NCBI GenBank assembly: GCA_021613335.1
Contig: JAJTWR010000431.1
Coordinates: 1,302,001-1,366,000, forward strand
From: Whitmania pigra
Lineage: Eukaryota; Annelida; Clitellata; Hirudinida; Haemopidae
Length of the DNA: 64,000 nt
Direction of reading: 5' to 3'
In this document: positions 27,139 to 37,300 of the stretch, one piece after another
Layout of the letters: the number at the start of each line of letters is the position of its first letter
Position numbering within the stretch: the first letter of the stretch is position 1
Made by a program: the position numbers and the translations under genes
The notes under the pieces: generated by a model
What the model saw: the letters and a program-made list of their open reading frames with translations, nothing else
Told to the model about the DNA's origin: nothing
The model's database searches: none

Positions 27139-30100
27139 TTACCCTTTCCACTGCGCGGAGGAGCGCGTGGGGCGCGGACCCTCTTCCTCCTCAAGCGCAT
27201 TCTCTTCGGCGGTGAGGATCATCCGAAGGATGCCCGGGAAGACCACCAACATCATCCCGGTCGCGGCGATGATGCCGCACACCACGACGGTCGCGAGCGG
27301 TTGCTGCACCTCGCTGCCGGCGCCGGTGTTCACCATCATCGGGAAGAAGCCGAGCGCAGCCACCGCCGCCGTCGTGAGCACCGCCCGGGAGCTGTGCGCA
27401 GCGCCGTGCAGAATCGCGTGCTCGATGTCTTCGCCGTCGTTCAGGAGCCGTAAGACCTCGGTGGTCATCACCACTCCGTTGAGCACCGCCACACCAGCGA
27501 GGGCAATGAAACCCACCGCCGCGGGGAGACTGAAGTTCATCCCCCGGGCGAGTAAGCCCAGCGCGCCGCCGATGAGCGCCAGCGGCACCAAGGTGAAGAC
27601 CGCCGAGGCCACCCGCAGCGAACCGAAGGTGAGCGCCAGCATGCCGAAGATGATGGCCATCGCGAGCGGCACCACCAGCGCGAGGCGCGCCTGCGCCCGA
27701 GCCAAGTTCGTGAACTGTCCGCCCCAGGAAATGCTGTAGCCCGAGGGGAGCGACACCTTCTCCGCCACGGTCTTCTTCGCTTCGGCCACCCAAGAAGCGA
27801 GGTCGCGGCCGCGCAGATTCACTTCCACGCGCACCGTTCGCTGGAAATTCTCGCGGCGCACCGTCGCCGGACCGTCGGCCTCGGTAAAGGTTCCGAGTTC
27901 CGCGAGGCGCACTTGCGCACCTTGAGACGTACCGACCGTCAATTCACTCAAGCCCTCTTTGGAGAGCACCGGGGGCGGCGCGAAGAGCCGCACGTCGTAG
28001 CGCCGCGCGCCTTCGTAGATGGTGCCGACCTTGGTGCCGACCCGCGCCGCTTCGAGGGTGCGCATGGCATCTTCGAGAGCGACGCCGTAGCGCGCAAGGC
28101 GCTCCCGGTCGGGCGTAAAGGTGATGCCAGGCAATCCCAAGAGGCGCTCGACGCGGATGTCTCCAGTCCCGGAAATCGTGCGCACCGTCGCGCCAATCTC
28201 TCGCGACTTCTCGGTGAGCGTTTCGAGGTCGGGCCCGAACAATTGGATGGCGACATCGGAGCGACTTCCGGAAATGAGCTCGTTCGTCTTGTCTTCAATC
28301 GGCTGCGACACCGACACAAACGTGCCGGACACATCTCGTTCCACGGCGGTCTTCATCGCCACCGATAGGTCGTCGAGGTTTTTGCCGGTGACCCACTCCT
28401 TGCGCGGCTTCAAGCGAATGAGCACGTCGGAGCTGTCGACCCCCACCGGATTCAGCGCCAACTCCGCGCGGCCGGTAGAGCCCATGGTGGTGACCACTTC
28501 CGGGAACTTCGCGAGCACCTTCTGCACTTGCAGGTCGAGCTTCAGCGCCTCCGCAAGTCCGATGGACGGCACCCGGCGAATCGTGAGCACCATGTCGCCT
28601 TCGTCGATGCGCGGTACGAAGTCGGCGCCGCGAGAGCCGAGCGCCCACAGCGAGGCGACGACCGCGAGCGACAACCCGACCACGAGCGGAATGCGCAGCG
28701 CGATGTAGGCGGGCAACACCCGCTGGTAGCGCTCACGGAAGGTCTCCAGCCACTTTGGCCCTTCCGACTTGGGCTCGCCCAACACCGCCGCGAGGAGCCC
28801 CGGGTAGAAGAGCACCGAGAACACAAGCCCACCGAAGAGCGCGCTCGCCATCACTATCGCCATGGGGCGGAACATCTTCCCTTCGACGCCCTGGAGGGAG
28901 AGGAGCGGCAGGTAGACGAGCATGATGATGGCCACCGAGCTTGCGACCGGCTTCGCCACCGAGGCCATCTTCGCGCCGAGGGCGGCCAAGCGGTCGCCGC
29001 GATGGGCGTACTTTTTACCGACGATGCCCGCGAGCACCGCTTCGAGGGCGACGATGGGGCCGTCTACCAGGAAGCCGAAGTCGATAGCGCCGAGCGACAT
29101 CAAGTCGCCGGTGACATTGAAGATGTGCATGGCGACGAGCGCGAAGGACATCGCTGCCGGGATGCCGAGGACCGTGGCGAGAGCGCCGCGGATAGTCCCG
29201 AGGAAGAGCGCCAGCACCACGAGCACCACCAGCGCGCCTTCGACGAGGTTCGTCATCACCGTCTTGAGGGTGCGGCCGATGAACATGCTGCGGTCGTAGA
29301 CTGGGTCGATGACCACGCCCGGGGGGAGGATTTTCTGAATCTCCGCGACCTTGGCTTTCACCGCCAATGTCACTTCGCGGCTGTTCGAGCCGAGGAGCAT
29401 GAGCACCGTTCCGGAGACCACCTCGCCGACGCCGTCGCGGGTATTCACCCCGTAGCGCAGCGCTGCACCGACTCCGACATTCGCTACCTGCTTCACCAGG
29501 ATGCGGTGGTCATCGGCGCCGCGGGCGATGATGGTGCCGATATCCTCTTCATTGCGCAGCCTTCCGTCGCCACGGATGAGGACCGTCTCGCCGTTGCGCT
29601 CCAGGTAACCACCGCCGACGGAGCTCGATGCGGAGTCGAGTGCGCTCGTCAGCTCCCGCAGCGAAAGCCCGACCGACTGCAACCGCATGGGGCTCGTGCG
29701 AATTTGGTACTGCTTCAGCTCGCCGCCCATCGCGTTCACTTCGATGACACCGGGGACGCTCCGCAGCCGGGGGATGACCTCCCAGTCCATGAGGCTTCGC
29801 AGTTGGAGCTGGGAGTGGTCGTCGGTGAGGCTGCGCAGCACGAAAATGTAGATTTCGCCGAGGCCGGTGGACACCGGCGCGAGCTGCGGCGGCGGCAGGA
29901 AGCTCGGGAAGTCGCCCGCCGCTTCGCGCAGGCGCTCGCCCACGAGCTGCCGAGCGAACCACACGTCCATGCCGTCGTGAAACACCACCGTCACCGACGC
30001 GAGTCCCGGACGAGATACGGAGCGCAATTCCCGAAGTTGCGGCAAGCCGTTGAGCGCAAGCTCGAGCGGAGCCGTCACCATGCGCTCGACGTCGGTTGGC

Positions 30101-30270
30101 GATAAGCCCGGCGCGTCGACGACGACGTTCACCTGCACGTTGCTGACGTCGGGCATCGCGTCGATGGGCAAAGTACGGGCGGCGACGAAACCCACGAGGA
30201 GCAGCATGACGAGTCCGCCGACAGCGGACCCGCGGTGGGTGACACTCCAGACGACGAGCCGTTCAAGCAT
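27139..30270 (-). CDS. heavy-metal RND efflux pump, CzcA-like divergent member
   Basis: A 1043-residue HME-family RND pump, convergent to the Cus-type pump with 34 bases between stops. Helix four reads DFGFLVDGPIVALEA at about 394-408, with both aspartates and the glutamate of the Czc/Cnr/Ncc proton relay but with EN changed to EA. Periplasmic blocks such as VPSIGLAEALKLDLQVQ and MGSTGRAELALNPVG are normal. It is probably a divalent cation (Zn/Co/Cd/Ni class) pump, by inference from that motif. It is the last gene of an operon with its own adaptor and outer-membrane channel. Confidence 0.9.
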   Translation of the reverse strand: MLERLVVWSVTHRGSAVGGLVMLLLVGFVAARTLPIDAMPDVSNVQVNVVVDAPGLSPTDVERMVTAPLELALNGLPQLRELRSVSRPGLASVTVVFHDGMDVWFARQLVGERLREAAGDFPSFLPPPQLAPVSTGLGEIYIFVLRSLTDDHSQLQLRSLMDWEVIPRLRSVPGVIEVNAMGGELKQYQIRTSPMRLQSVGLSLRELTSALDSASSSVGGGYLERNGETVLIRGDGRLRNEEDIGTIIARGADDHRILVKQVANVGVGAALRYGVNTRDGVGEVVSGTVLMLLGSNSREVTLAVKAKVAEIQKILPPGVVIDPVYDRSMFIGRTLKTVMTNLVEGALVVLVVLALFLGTIRGALATVLGIPAAMSFALVAMHIFNVTGDLMSLGAIDFGFLVDGPIVALEAVLAGIVGKKYAHRGDRLAALGAKMASVAKPVASSVAIIMLVYLPLLSLQGVEGKMFRPMAIVMASALFGGLVFSVLFYPGLLAAVLGEPKSEGPKWLETFRERYQRVLPAYIALRIPLVVGLSLAVVASLWALGSRGADFVPRIDEGDMVLTIRRVPSIGLAEALKLDLQVQKVLAKFPEVVTTMGSTGRAELALNPVGVDSSDVLIRLKPRKEWVTGKNLDDLSVAMKTAVERDVSGTFVSVSQPIEDKTNELISGSRSDVAIQLFGPDLETLTEKSREIGATVRTISGTGDIRVERLLGLPGITFTPDRERLARYGVALEDAMRTLEAARVGTKVGTIYEGARRYDVRLFAPPPVLSKEGLSELTVGTSQGAQVRLAELGTFTEADGPATVRRENFQRTVRVEVNLRGRDLASWVAEAKKTVAEKVSLPSGYSISWGGQFTNLARAQARLALVVPLAMAIIFGMLALTFGSLRVASAVFTLVPLALIGGALGLLARGMNFSLPAAVGFIALAGVAVLNGVVMTTEVLRLLNDGEDIEHAILHGAAHSSRAVLTTAAVAALGFFPMMVNTGAGSEVQQPLATVVVCGIIAATGMMLVVFPGILRMILTAEENALEEEEGPRPTRSSAQWKG

Positions 30271-30272
30271 AA

Positions 30273-31454
30273 TTAGCGGTAGACCTCGGCCTTGAGCGCC
30301 AGCACGCCGTGGTTCACGACTTTCTCGCCGGCTTCCAGGCCCCTCATCACGCTCACGGAGGTTGCATCTTCGGGGCCGAGCGTCACGCTGCGCGGATCGA
30401 CCACCCGCTCCTCCATGAGCACGAACACCGTTGGCTTGCCGTCGACGTGCACCACTGATGAACGCGGAATTTTGAGTAGTTCCTGCTGCCGCCCGGTGCC
30501 GTGGATAGTCGCGATGACCGAGAGCCCAAGGCGCAGGGAGCCGTTGTTTTCGATTTCGACGCGCACCGTGGCGGCGCGAGTGCGCTCATTGAGGACTTCG
30601 CCGATGTGCGCGACTTTGCCCTTCAGCGTTTCGCCAGGGATGGCGGGGAACCGCATGTCCACCGCGTCGCCGATGCGGACCGCGCCGAGGTCGCGCTCGA
30701 ACACATTGAGCTCTCCCCACATACGGGACATGTCGGCGATGGTGAAGAGCGTGTCGCGGGGTTCGACCGTCTGTCCAGCCTGTGCTTTCGCGGCGATGAT
30801 GCGCCCTTTGAGCGGACTCTTCAGCCGCAAGACGCCGACCTCTGCGTAGTCCATGCTCGGGACACCACCCAGCGCCTGCACCGTGCGTTCGGCGGCAACG
30901 CGCTCGGCGGAGAGCGCTTCGAGGTTCGCTTGCGCGAACTGCGCGTCGCGCTCGGGGCTCACCTTCGCGTCGGCAAGCGAGCGCTCTCGCTGCGCATCCA
31001 CCCGCGCGACTTTCTCTCGCGCGCGGGCTTTCAGCACGTCTGCTTGGGCGCGGCCGAGTTCAGCGCTTTCCAGCTCCGCGACAATCTCCCCGGGCTCCAC
31101 GGTGTCGCCCACGACTTTTCGCACCGAGCGCAGACGGCCAGTGATGCGAGCCCCGATGGCGCTGATGAGCCGAGCATCGTTCTCGATGGTGCCGGTCGCA
31201 TCGATTTTGGGCGCGACGAGGCCCGGCTTCGCCTCGACGACCGTGATTTTCTCGCGCTCTTCAAACTGCTGGGGATAGTGAATGAAGCCCTCTTCGAGCC
31301 ACGGCGTGCTTCGCTCGGTAGTGGCCACCGGCTTCGCGTGCCTGTTGCGGTAGATGAGCGTCGCGCCGATGCCGACCACCACCAGTGCGCCGATGATGGT
31401 AGCGGTGCGGCGGTTTACTCGCGGCATCGTCCGTATGGGGGGTGTCGCTGTCAT
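30273..31454 (-). CDS. RND periplasmic adaptor (CzcB/HlyD type)
   Basis: A 393-residue membrane fusion protein with one N-terminal anchor (ATIIGALVVVGIGATLIY). A barrel-sandwich/coiled-coil region follows (PGEIVAELESAELGRAQADV; LKSPLKGRIIAAKAQAGQTV), then a beta-barrel (INVFERDLGAV-like block) and a membrane-proximal domain. Unlike the adaptor at 22462 it lacks the CPMHP metal-binding domain, consistent with a different metal class. It lies 2 bases from the pump gene and overlaps the channel gene by ATGA. Confidence 0.9.
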   Translation of the reverse strand: MTATPPIRTMPRVNRRTATIIGALVVVGIGATLIYRNRHAKPVATTERSTPWLEEGFIHYPQQFEEREKITVVEAKPGLVAPKIDATGTIENDARLISAIGARITGRLRSVRKVVGDTVEPGEIVAELESAELGRAQADVLKARAREKVARVDAQRERSLADAKVSPERDAQFAQANLEALSAERVAAERTVQALGGVPSMDYAEVGVLRLKSPLKGRIIAAKAQAGQTVEPRDTLFTIADMSRMWGELNVFERDLGAVRIGDAVDMRFPAIPGETLKGKVAHIGEVLNERTRAATVRVEIENNGSLRLGLSVIATIHGTGRQQELLKIPRSSVVHVDGKPTVFVLMEERVVDPRSVTLGPEDATSVSVMRGLEAGEKVVNHGVLALKAEVYR

Positions 31455-32683
31455 TCGTTCAAACCTCCTGAGAGGCGCAGCAGCGCGATGTATTCATTCC
31501 ACGCGTTGCGCAGGGATTGCAGGCGCTCGCCGCGAACGCGGACGAGTTCACGAGAAGCTAGATTCAACCGAAACATGTCGATGCGGCCGGCGCGCCATCC
31601 TTCTTCGACGAGCCGACGCGATTCTTCCGCCGCCGGGAGTGCTTCGTCTTCGAGGAGCGCTACCCGGGCGAGCAAGGTCTCGTAGCGCGCCCGCCCGGCG
31701 AGGACTTCGCGGGCGACGCTGCGCTTCACGAGCTCCAAGCGTTCGGTTTCGGTGAGCACTTGGGCGCGGTTCACAGCTTTCGGCCCTTGGTTGCGCTGAG
31801 CGATCGGCAGGTCTATCGACAGGCCGCCGTAGGCGTAGCTCGATGAGGCTGGCGTCTGATCGTACCCGACGACCACGCCGAGGCGCGGAACGACCTCTCG
31901 ACCGAGGCGTGTCTGGGTAACCCCGAGGAGGCGCAGGCGACGCTCGATCAACGCTAGCTCCGGCCGACGGGCGTAGGCGCGTTCCAGCAGCTCTTGCGCC
32001 GGCGGTAGCGGCGGCGGCCGGAGGGGGACGTGAATGGTGGGCAAGGCGTCGTTCGGGCCCAAGTCGAGCACCGAGCGGTATTCATACTCTGCGTTGGCCC
32101 GAGCCAAATACGCGTCTTCGAGTTGGGTACGGACGAAGGCGAGCTCCAGGTTCGCGGTGGCGACGTCGGGCCCGGCCGCGACCCCAAACTGCTGTCGCTG
32201 GCGGACCGCCTCGGTGACCCGGCCGTAGAGCTGCACCATCTCCTCGGTGACGACCCGCTGGCGCTCGGCGAGCTCCAAATCTATCCACGCAATCCAGGCC
32301 CGAGCGGCGGCCCGGCTTCGCGTGAGGGCGAGCGAGAGTCTTGCAATTTCAATCCGCTCCTCTGCCTCGGCCACACGGCTCCGCGGAGCACCGCTGATAT
32401 CAAAAAGGAAATCGAGGCTCACGTCGTAGCCGATGCGCGGGTCGAGGGCGCTGCCGCTCACCCCTGCCTGCGGCACCGCGAGGCCGCGCGCTTGCGCAGC
32501 GAGCCGTGGGTTTACTGGCAGCACGACTCCCTGGCCGATGCGGAAGGCTTCGGCTTCTGCGACATCGCGCAGTGCAATCCGCACTTCTGGAGAGGCCTGC
32601 CGTGCGCGTGCGAGAATTTCCGCGAGCTGTTGCTCATCGGTCGCTATCGTTGCTGCCAACACAAGGCTTACGAGGTTCATCAT
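31451..32683 (-). CDS. TolC-family outer-membrane channel, CzcC-like
   Basis: A 410-residue outer-membrane factor with a short signal sequence (NLVSLVLAATIATDE) and the duplicated helical-hairpin layout. QLAEILARARQASPEVRIAL opens the first half and ELLERAYARRPELALIERRL the second, and YAYGGLSIDLPIAQRNQG is the second beta-hairpin. It is the first gene of the second efflux operon. I do not see a clear promoter in the about 115 bases upstream; a GG-N10-GC match near 32783-32796 on this strand is weak. Confidence 0.88.
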   Translation of the reverse strand: MMNLVSLVLAATIATDEQQLAEILARARQASPEVRIALRDVAEAEAFRIGQGVVLPVNPRLAAQARGLAVPQAGVSGSALDPRIGYDVSLDFLFDISGAPRSRVAEAEERIEIARLSLALTRSRAAARAWIAWIDLELAERQRVVTEEMVQLYGRVTEAVRQRQQFGVAAGPDVATANLELAFVRTQLEDAYLARANAEYEYRSVLDLGPNDALPTIHVPLRPPPLPPAQELLERAYARRPELALIERRLRLLGVTQTRLGREVVPRLGVVVGYDQTPASSSYAYGGLSIDLPIAQRNQGPKAVNRAQVLTETERLELVKRSVAREVLAGRARYETLLARVALLEDEALPAAEESRRLVEEGWRAGRIDMFRLNLASRELVRVRGERLQSLRNAWNEYIALLRLSGGLNE

Positions 32684-32799
32684 GGTGGTCGTTGCGCAGA
32701 ATCATCACAGCTTTCGCGCCGAGGCGCTGGGCTGCGAGTCCGGCGAATCCCGGACTATACACGAAGACAATGCTGTAGCGTAGTTTCTCCCGACGGTGC

Positions 32800-33540
32800 C
32801 TATGCTTCCACTTTGCCCGGCGGCATGAGGGTCGCGAAGAAATCGTTGCCCTTGTCGTCGACGACGATAAAGGCCGGGAAATTCTGGACTTCAATTTTCC
32901 AGACCGCTTCCATCCCAAGCTCTTTGTATTCAAGGAGTTCGACGTGCTTGATGCAGTCTTGGGCGAGGCGCGCTGCCGGACCACCGATGGAGCCGAGGTA
33001 GAAGCCCCCATGCTTCTTGCAAGCCGCGGTGACCTGCGCGCTGCGGTTGCCCTTGGCGATCATCACCATGCTTCCACCAGCGGCCTGGAACGTATCGACA
33101 TAGGTGTCCATGCGCCCGGCGGTGGTCGGCCCGAAGGAGCCAGACGCCATGCCCGTGGGAGTCTTCGCCGGGCCCGCGTAATACACCGGATGATCGCGGA
33201 AGTACTTGGGTAGCTCGCCTTCTTTTTCCAGGCGCTCTTTCAATTTCGCGTGGGCGATATCGCGCGCAACCACCATAGTGCCGGTGAGCGACAGACGGGT
33301 GCGCACTGGGTGGGCGCTCAGTTGGGCGCGAATTTCCGCCATCGGTCGACCCAGATCCACTTCCACGACCTCGTCGCGGAGTTGGCTCTCCCGCACCTCG
33401 GGAAGGAAGCGCGCCGGATCGGTCTCCAGCGCTTCGAGGAACACGCCCTCGCGGGTGATGCGCCCCAGCGCTTGTCGGTCGGCGCTGCAGGAAACGGCCA
33501 CCGCGACCGGGCAGCTCGCGCCGTGGCGCGGCAAGCGAAC

Positions 33541-33573
<33 letters not shown>

Positions 33574-34431
33574 GAACTGTGCGCCGATGCCGATGCTGCG
33601 GGTCATCTCGTGGATGCTCGCTTCGAGTTCGAGGTCTCGGAAGCCGTGGCCGAGGCGCGAACCGGCCTTGGGCAGGTCATCGAGGTAGTGGGTGCTCGCG
33701 AGCTTCGCTGTCTCCAGCGTGAACTCCGCCGAGGTGCCGCCGATGACGACCGCCAGATGGTACGGCGGGCATGCAGCGGTGCCGAGGCTCTGCAGCTTCT
33801 CCTTCAAGAAGTTCATGAACTTCTCTTTGCCGAGGATGGCCTTGGTCTCTTGGAAGAGATAGCTCTTGTTCGCCGAGCCACCACCTTTGGCGATGAACAA
33901 GAAGTCGTAGGCATCCCCGTCGACGGCGGAGATTTTGATCTCCGCGGGTAGGTTGTTGCCGGTGTTGACCTCTTCCCATACCGAAACCGGCGCGAGCTGG
34001 CTGTAGCGCAAATTGTCGGACTCGTAGATGTCGTACACCCCGCGAGAGAGCGCCTCCGCATCGGCGCCCTTGGTGAGCACGTACTGGCCTTTCTTGCCTT
34101 TGATGATGGCGGTGCCGGTGTCTTGGCACATCGGCAGCACTCCACCGGCGGCGATGGCCGCGTTCTTCAAGAGGTCCAAGGCCACGAACTTGTCGTTCCG
34201 CGAGGCCTCTGGGTCGTAGAGGATGGTCCGCAATTGCTCCAAGTGCGCCGGGCGAAGGAGGTAGTTGATGTCGTGAAAGGCTTGTTTCGCGAGCAGCGTC
34301 AGCGCCGCTGGTTCGACAGTCAGAAAGCTCTTCCCGGCAACCTCAATCGTTCCGACATGATCCTTGGTGAGGAGCCGAAAAGGAGTGTCGCTGTGGTGGA
34401 GTGGGAGGAGGTCGGTATAAGCGAAGGTCAT
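32800..34431 (-). CDS. class I fumarate hydratase
   Basis: A 543-residue iron-sulfur fumarase converting fumarate to malate in the TCA cycle. Three cluster-ligand cysteines are visible: LPMCQDTGT near residue 102, TAACPPYHL near 219 and AVSCSADR near 314. The spacing equals that in E. coli FumA. Length and the C-terminal [11 protein letters not shown] and [14 protein letters not shown] blocks match the single-chain (FumA/FumB) type. It stands 33 bases after the sulfite-exporter gene in the same direction. Confidence 0.95.
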
Positions 34432-34463
34432 GGCTCACGGTATACGCCCACCGCCAGCAAAGC

Positions 34464-35234
34464 CTAAGTGCGAAGTGCCGAGATGAGCGTTGCAGTGCCA
34501 ATGCAAGCGACGAAGACAGCGAAGGCCCGTTCGAGCGAGGTGAGCGACAGCTTCCGCGCCACCCGAGCGCCGAGAACCCCGCCGAGGGTGAACGCGATGG
34601 CGATAGGGATGACGAGCGCCCAAGGCACCGCCGGCTGGGCGCCCCAGTAGACGAGCACCCCCGGGAGCGCCACCGGGGCGATGAGGGTGGCGAGGCTCGC
34701 CGCTTGGGCTTCCTGTTGGTTGAGCCGAAGCTTGCGCAAGAGGGGGATGAGCACGAGGGCGCCGCCCACCCCGAGGAGCCCGGCAGCGAAGCCGGAGGCC
34801 GCACCCGCGAACACGTACAGCATGCTCGTCGGCGGCACCGGCGGAGTTGTGTCGGCCGCTGCCGCTCCGTTCTTCCGGAAACTCCGAAGCCCGATGCGCA
34901 CCGCATTGTAGAAGAGGAGCCCCGAGAAGATTATCCGCAGCGTCTTCACTGGCAGCTCGTTCGCCACGAGGCTGCCCAACGGCACCGCAAGGACAAAGCC
35001 GATGACAGTGCGCAGGATGAGCGCCCCTGCGGGCCGGATGCCGTGCGATCGGTAGTTGAGAAACGCCGGAAGCCCGAGCGGTGGCAGCGTTATTGCGAGC
35101 GACAGCCCTTGGGCCGCATGCTGGGTCATCTTCATGCCGAACACCAGGAAGGGAATGAGGATAGCATTCCCCCCAACTCCGAAGAGACCCGCCATCCCAC
35201 CGGCGGTGAGGCCCGCGATAATCGGAATCAGCAT
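34464..35234 (-). CDS. TauE/SafE-family membrane permease
   Basis: A 256-residue integral membrane protein with two copies of the TauE/SafE repeat. AGLTAGGMAGLFGVGGNAILIPFL begins the first half and GAASGFAAGLLGVGGALVLIPLL the second; about eight helices are expected. Relatives export sulfite, sulfoacetate or other organosulfur anions. The ATG at 35234 touches the stop of the M13 peptidase gene (TGATG), fixing the start; the open frame continues upstream inside that gene. Cargo unknown. Confidence 0.9.
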   Translation of the reverse strand: MLIPIIAGLTAGGMAGLFGVGGNAILIPFLVFGMKMTQHAAQGLSLAITLPPLGLPAFLNYRSHGIRPAGALILRTVIGFVLAVPLGSLVANELPVKTLRIIFSGLLFYNAVRIGLRSFRKNGAAAADTTPPVPPTSMLYVFAGAASGFAAGLLGVGGALVLIPLLRKLRLNQQEAQAASLATLIAPVALPGVLVYWGAQPAVPWALVIPIAIAFTLGGVLGARVARKLSLTSLERAFAVFVACIGTATLISALRT

Positions 35235-37246
35235 CACCAGATGCGAACGCGTTTTTCGGCAGGAAGCGCGAGCGTTTGCTCCAGCTTCACGTCGAAGGCT
35301 CGGTACCAAGGATCGAGGTTTCGCACCGTCAACGTGCGGAAGCGCGGTGGGGCGTGGCTGTCGACGATGACCCGCTGGTGGATGATATTGTCGCGGGCCT
35401 TGGAACGCCAGGACTGCGCGAACGCGATGAAGAACACTTGGTCATCGGTCAGCTTGTCGTCCACTTTCCGAGCAGGTCCGTTGCTTCGGTAGCCGTCGTA
35501 GGCAGCCGCGAGGCCAGCCAGGTCGGCGATGTTCTCGCCCAAGGTGAGCTTCCCATTCACCGACAACCCGGGGAGCGCTTCGTAGCTGTCGTACTGCTTC
35601 ACGAGCAGCTCTCCTGCGGCCTTGAAGCTCTCTGCGTCTTTGGGGGTCCACCAGTTGGAGAGCTTCCCGGTCGCGTCGAATTCAGCGCCGGTGTCGTCGA
35701 AGGAGTGGGAGATCTCATGGCCGATCACAGCGCCGATGGAGCCGAAGTTCGCTGCCGGATCGCCGTCGACGCTGAAGAACGGCGGCTGGAGGATTCCCGC
35801 CGGGAAGTTCATGGCATTCTGCAACGGGAGATTCAACGCATTGATGGTCTGCGGAAACATCCACCACTCGTCCCTGTCCACCTTGCTGCGCAGTCGCGCC
35901 AGCGCCTTGCGGTAGGCGAACTCGCGGGCGCGCTCCAGATTTCCAAGGACATCCTTCGGATCCACTTTGAGGCTCTGGTAGTCGACCCACTTGTCCGGGT
36001 AGCCGACGCCAACCCGCAAGGTGTGGAGCTTCGCCTTTGCCTGCTGCTTGGTCGCCGCAGACATCCACGGCACCGCATCGATGCGTTTATCGAAGGCTTG
36101 GATAATCGCTCTCACCATCTCTTGCACTTTCGCCTTCGCTTCCGGCGAGAAATGCTTCGCGACGTACAAGCGGCCTACTTCTTCACCGAGAGCCGCGTTG
36201 GTCGCATTGACGCCGAGTCTCCAGCGTTCAGTTTGCTTCTCGACGCCCGCGAGGACTCGACCGTAAAAGTTGAAGCTGGCCTCGGCGAAACCTTTCGGGA
36301 GCACTGGGGCGCGCTGATCGATGTAGTGCGCTTGCAACCAAGCACGCCACGCTTCCAGCGGCTCACTCTCGACGAGGGCGGCGATGCCGGTGATGGCCGC
36401 GGGCTGCCAGATGTAGAAGACCGGCTGATTCTGCAGATGCGCCCCGGCGAGGAACGCTCCCCAATCGAGCCCCGGAGCCTTCTTGGAAAGCTCCGAGGTC
36501 TTCCAGGAGACGACCTTGTGGATGTCCTGGCTCGCAAGGCGCGACGCCGACACTTTGGCGATGGCGAGTTCGAGGTCCATCACCTTCTTCGCCTTGGCCA
36601 CCGGCTCCTTGTCGCCGATGAGTGTGAAGAGCGTCGTCAGGTACTCGACGTATTTCTCGCGGGCCTGGGTCTGCCGGACATCCGACGAGAAGTAGTACTC
36701 TCGGTCCGGGAGGTTCAGCCCTCCTTGCAGCAAGTACGGCACATTCGTCTCTGGCGCGTCGAGGCCCTGCGCCACGAAGAGCCCCAGCAGGTTGCCGGTA
36801 TGGAAGTTGGTGGCATTGAGCGGGTCGACGTCGGCGAGAAGCGTGCGGCCCAATTCAAATGCCAGCTCTCTGCGGTTGCGGATTCGTTCGTAGCGCTGGA
36901 GGGTCATTTCGAGAGGCTTTGTCCCTCGCGCTTCTATCTCCGCCTCATTCATGAAGGCGCTGTAGTAGTCGCCGATGCGCTTGGCGCCCGGCCCCGGAGT
37001 CGAGGCGGCCTCTTGAATCAACGCTTGCACGTGCGCCTGGGTGCGCTCGTGGACTTCGTTGAACACCCCTATGCTGGGGCGGTCCGTGGGGATGACGCTT
37101 TCGCGCAACCAGCGACCATTCGCATAACCGTAAAAGTCGTTGCCGGGGACCACCGTGGTGTCCATCGCCGACACATCGACGGCGGACGGGGTAGCGCCGA
37201 GAATCTGGGCAAGACCGAGCGTCAACAGCGGAGCAGAAATCGACAT
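35234..37246 (-). CDS. M13 family (neprilysin-like) zinc metallopeptidase
   Basis: A 670-residue exported peptidase with a weak signal sequence (APLLTLGLAQILGA). The M13 N-terminal domain starts NDFYGYANGRWL, and the catalytic domain has HEISH within VIGHEISHSFDD near residue 510 and the third ligand in ENIADLAGL near 571. C-terminal RVDSHAPPRFR is the conserved substrate-binding segment and the chain ends in RVRIW. It probably trims small peptides in the periplasm or outside. The downstream permease gene touches its stop codon. Confidence 0.95.
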   Translation of the reverse strand: MSISAPLLTLGLAQILGATPSAVDVSAMDTTVVPGNDFYGYANGRWLRESVIPTDRPSIGVFNEVHERTQAHVQALIQEAASTPGPGAKRIGDYYSAFMNEAEIEARGTKPLEMTLQRYERIRNRRELAFELGRTLLADVDPLNATNFHTGNLLGLFVAQGLDAPETNVPYLLQGGLNLPDREYYFSSDVRQTQAREKYVEYLTTLFTLIGDKEPVAKAKKVMDLELAIAKVSASRLASQDIHKVVSWKTSELSKKAPGLDWGAFLAGAHLQNQPVFYIWQPAAITGIAALVESEPLEAWRAWLQAHYIDQRAPVLPKGFAEASFNFYGRVLAGVEKQTERWRLGVNATNAALGEEVGRLYVAKHFSPEAKAKVQEMVRAIIQAFDKRIDAVPWMSAATKQQAKAKLHTLRVGVGYPDKWVDYQSLKVDPKDVLGNLERAREFAYRKALARLRSKVDRDEWWMFPQTINALNLPLQNAMNFPAGILQPPFFSVDGDPAANFGSIGAVIGHEISHSFDDTGAEFDATGKLSNWWTPKDAESFKAAGELLVKQYDSYEALPGLSVNGKLTLGENIADLAGLAAAYDGYRSNGPARKVDDKLTDDQVFFIAFAQSWRSKARDNIIHQRVIVDSHAPPRFRTLTVRNLDPWYRAFDVKLEQTLALPAEKRVRIW

Positions 37247-37300
37247 AGTTCGAGCAGTCTTAGACGCACTTGCCCCGCGAGTTCAATGCCCTCCGCGCTC

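Noticed and set aside
28528..30105. 525-codon plus-strand frame
   Set aside because: Antisense shadow of the second RND pump.
32780..32800. Sigma54 promoter for the second efflux operon
   Set aside because: A GG-N10-GC spacing exists on the minus strand, but flanking bases do not match TGGCAC or TTGCA.
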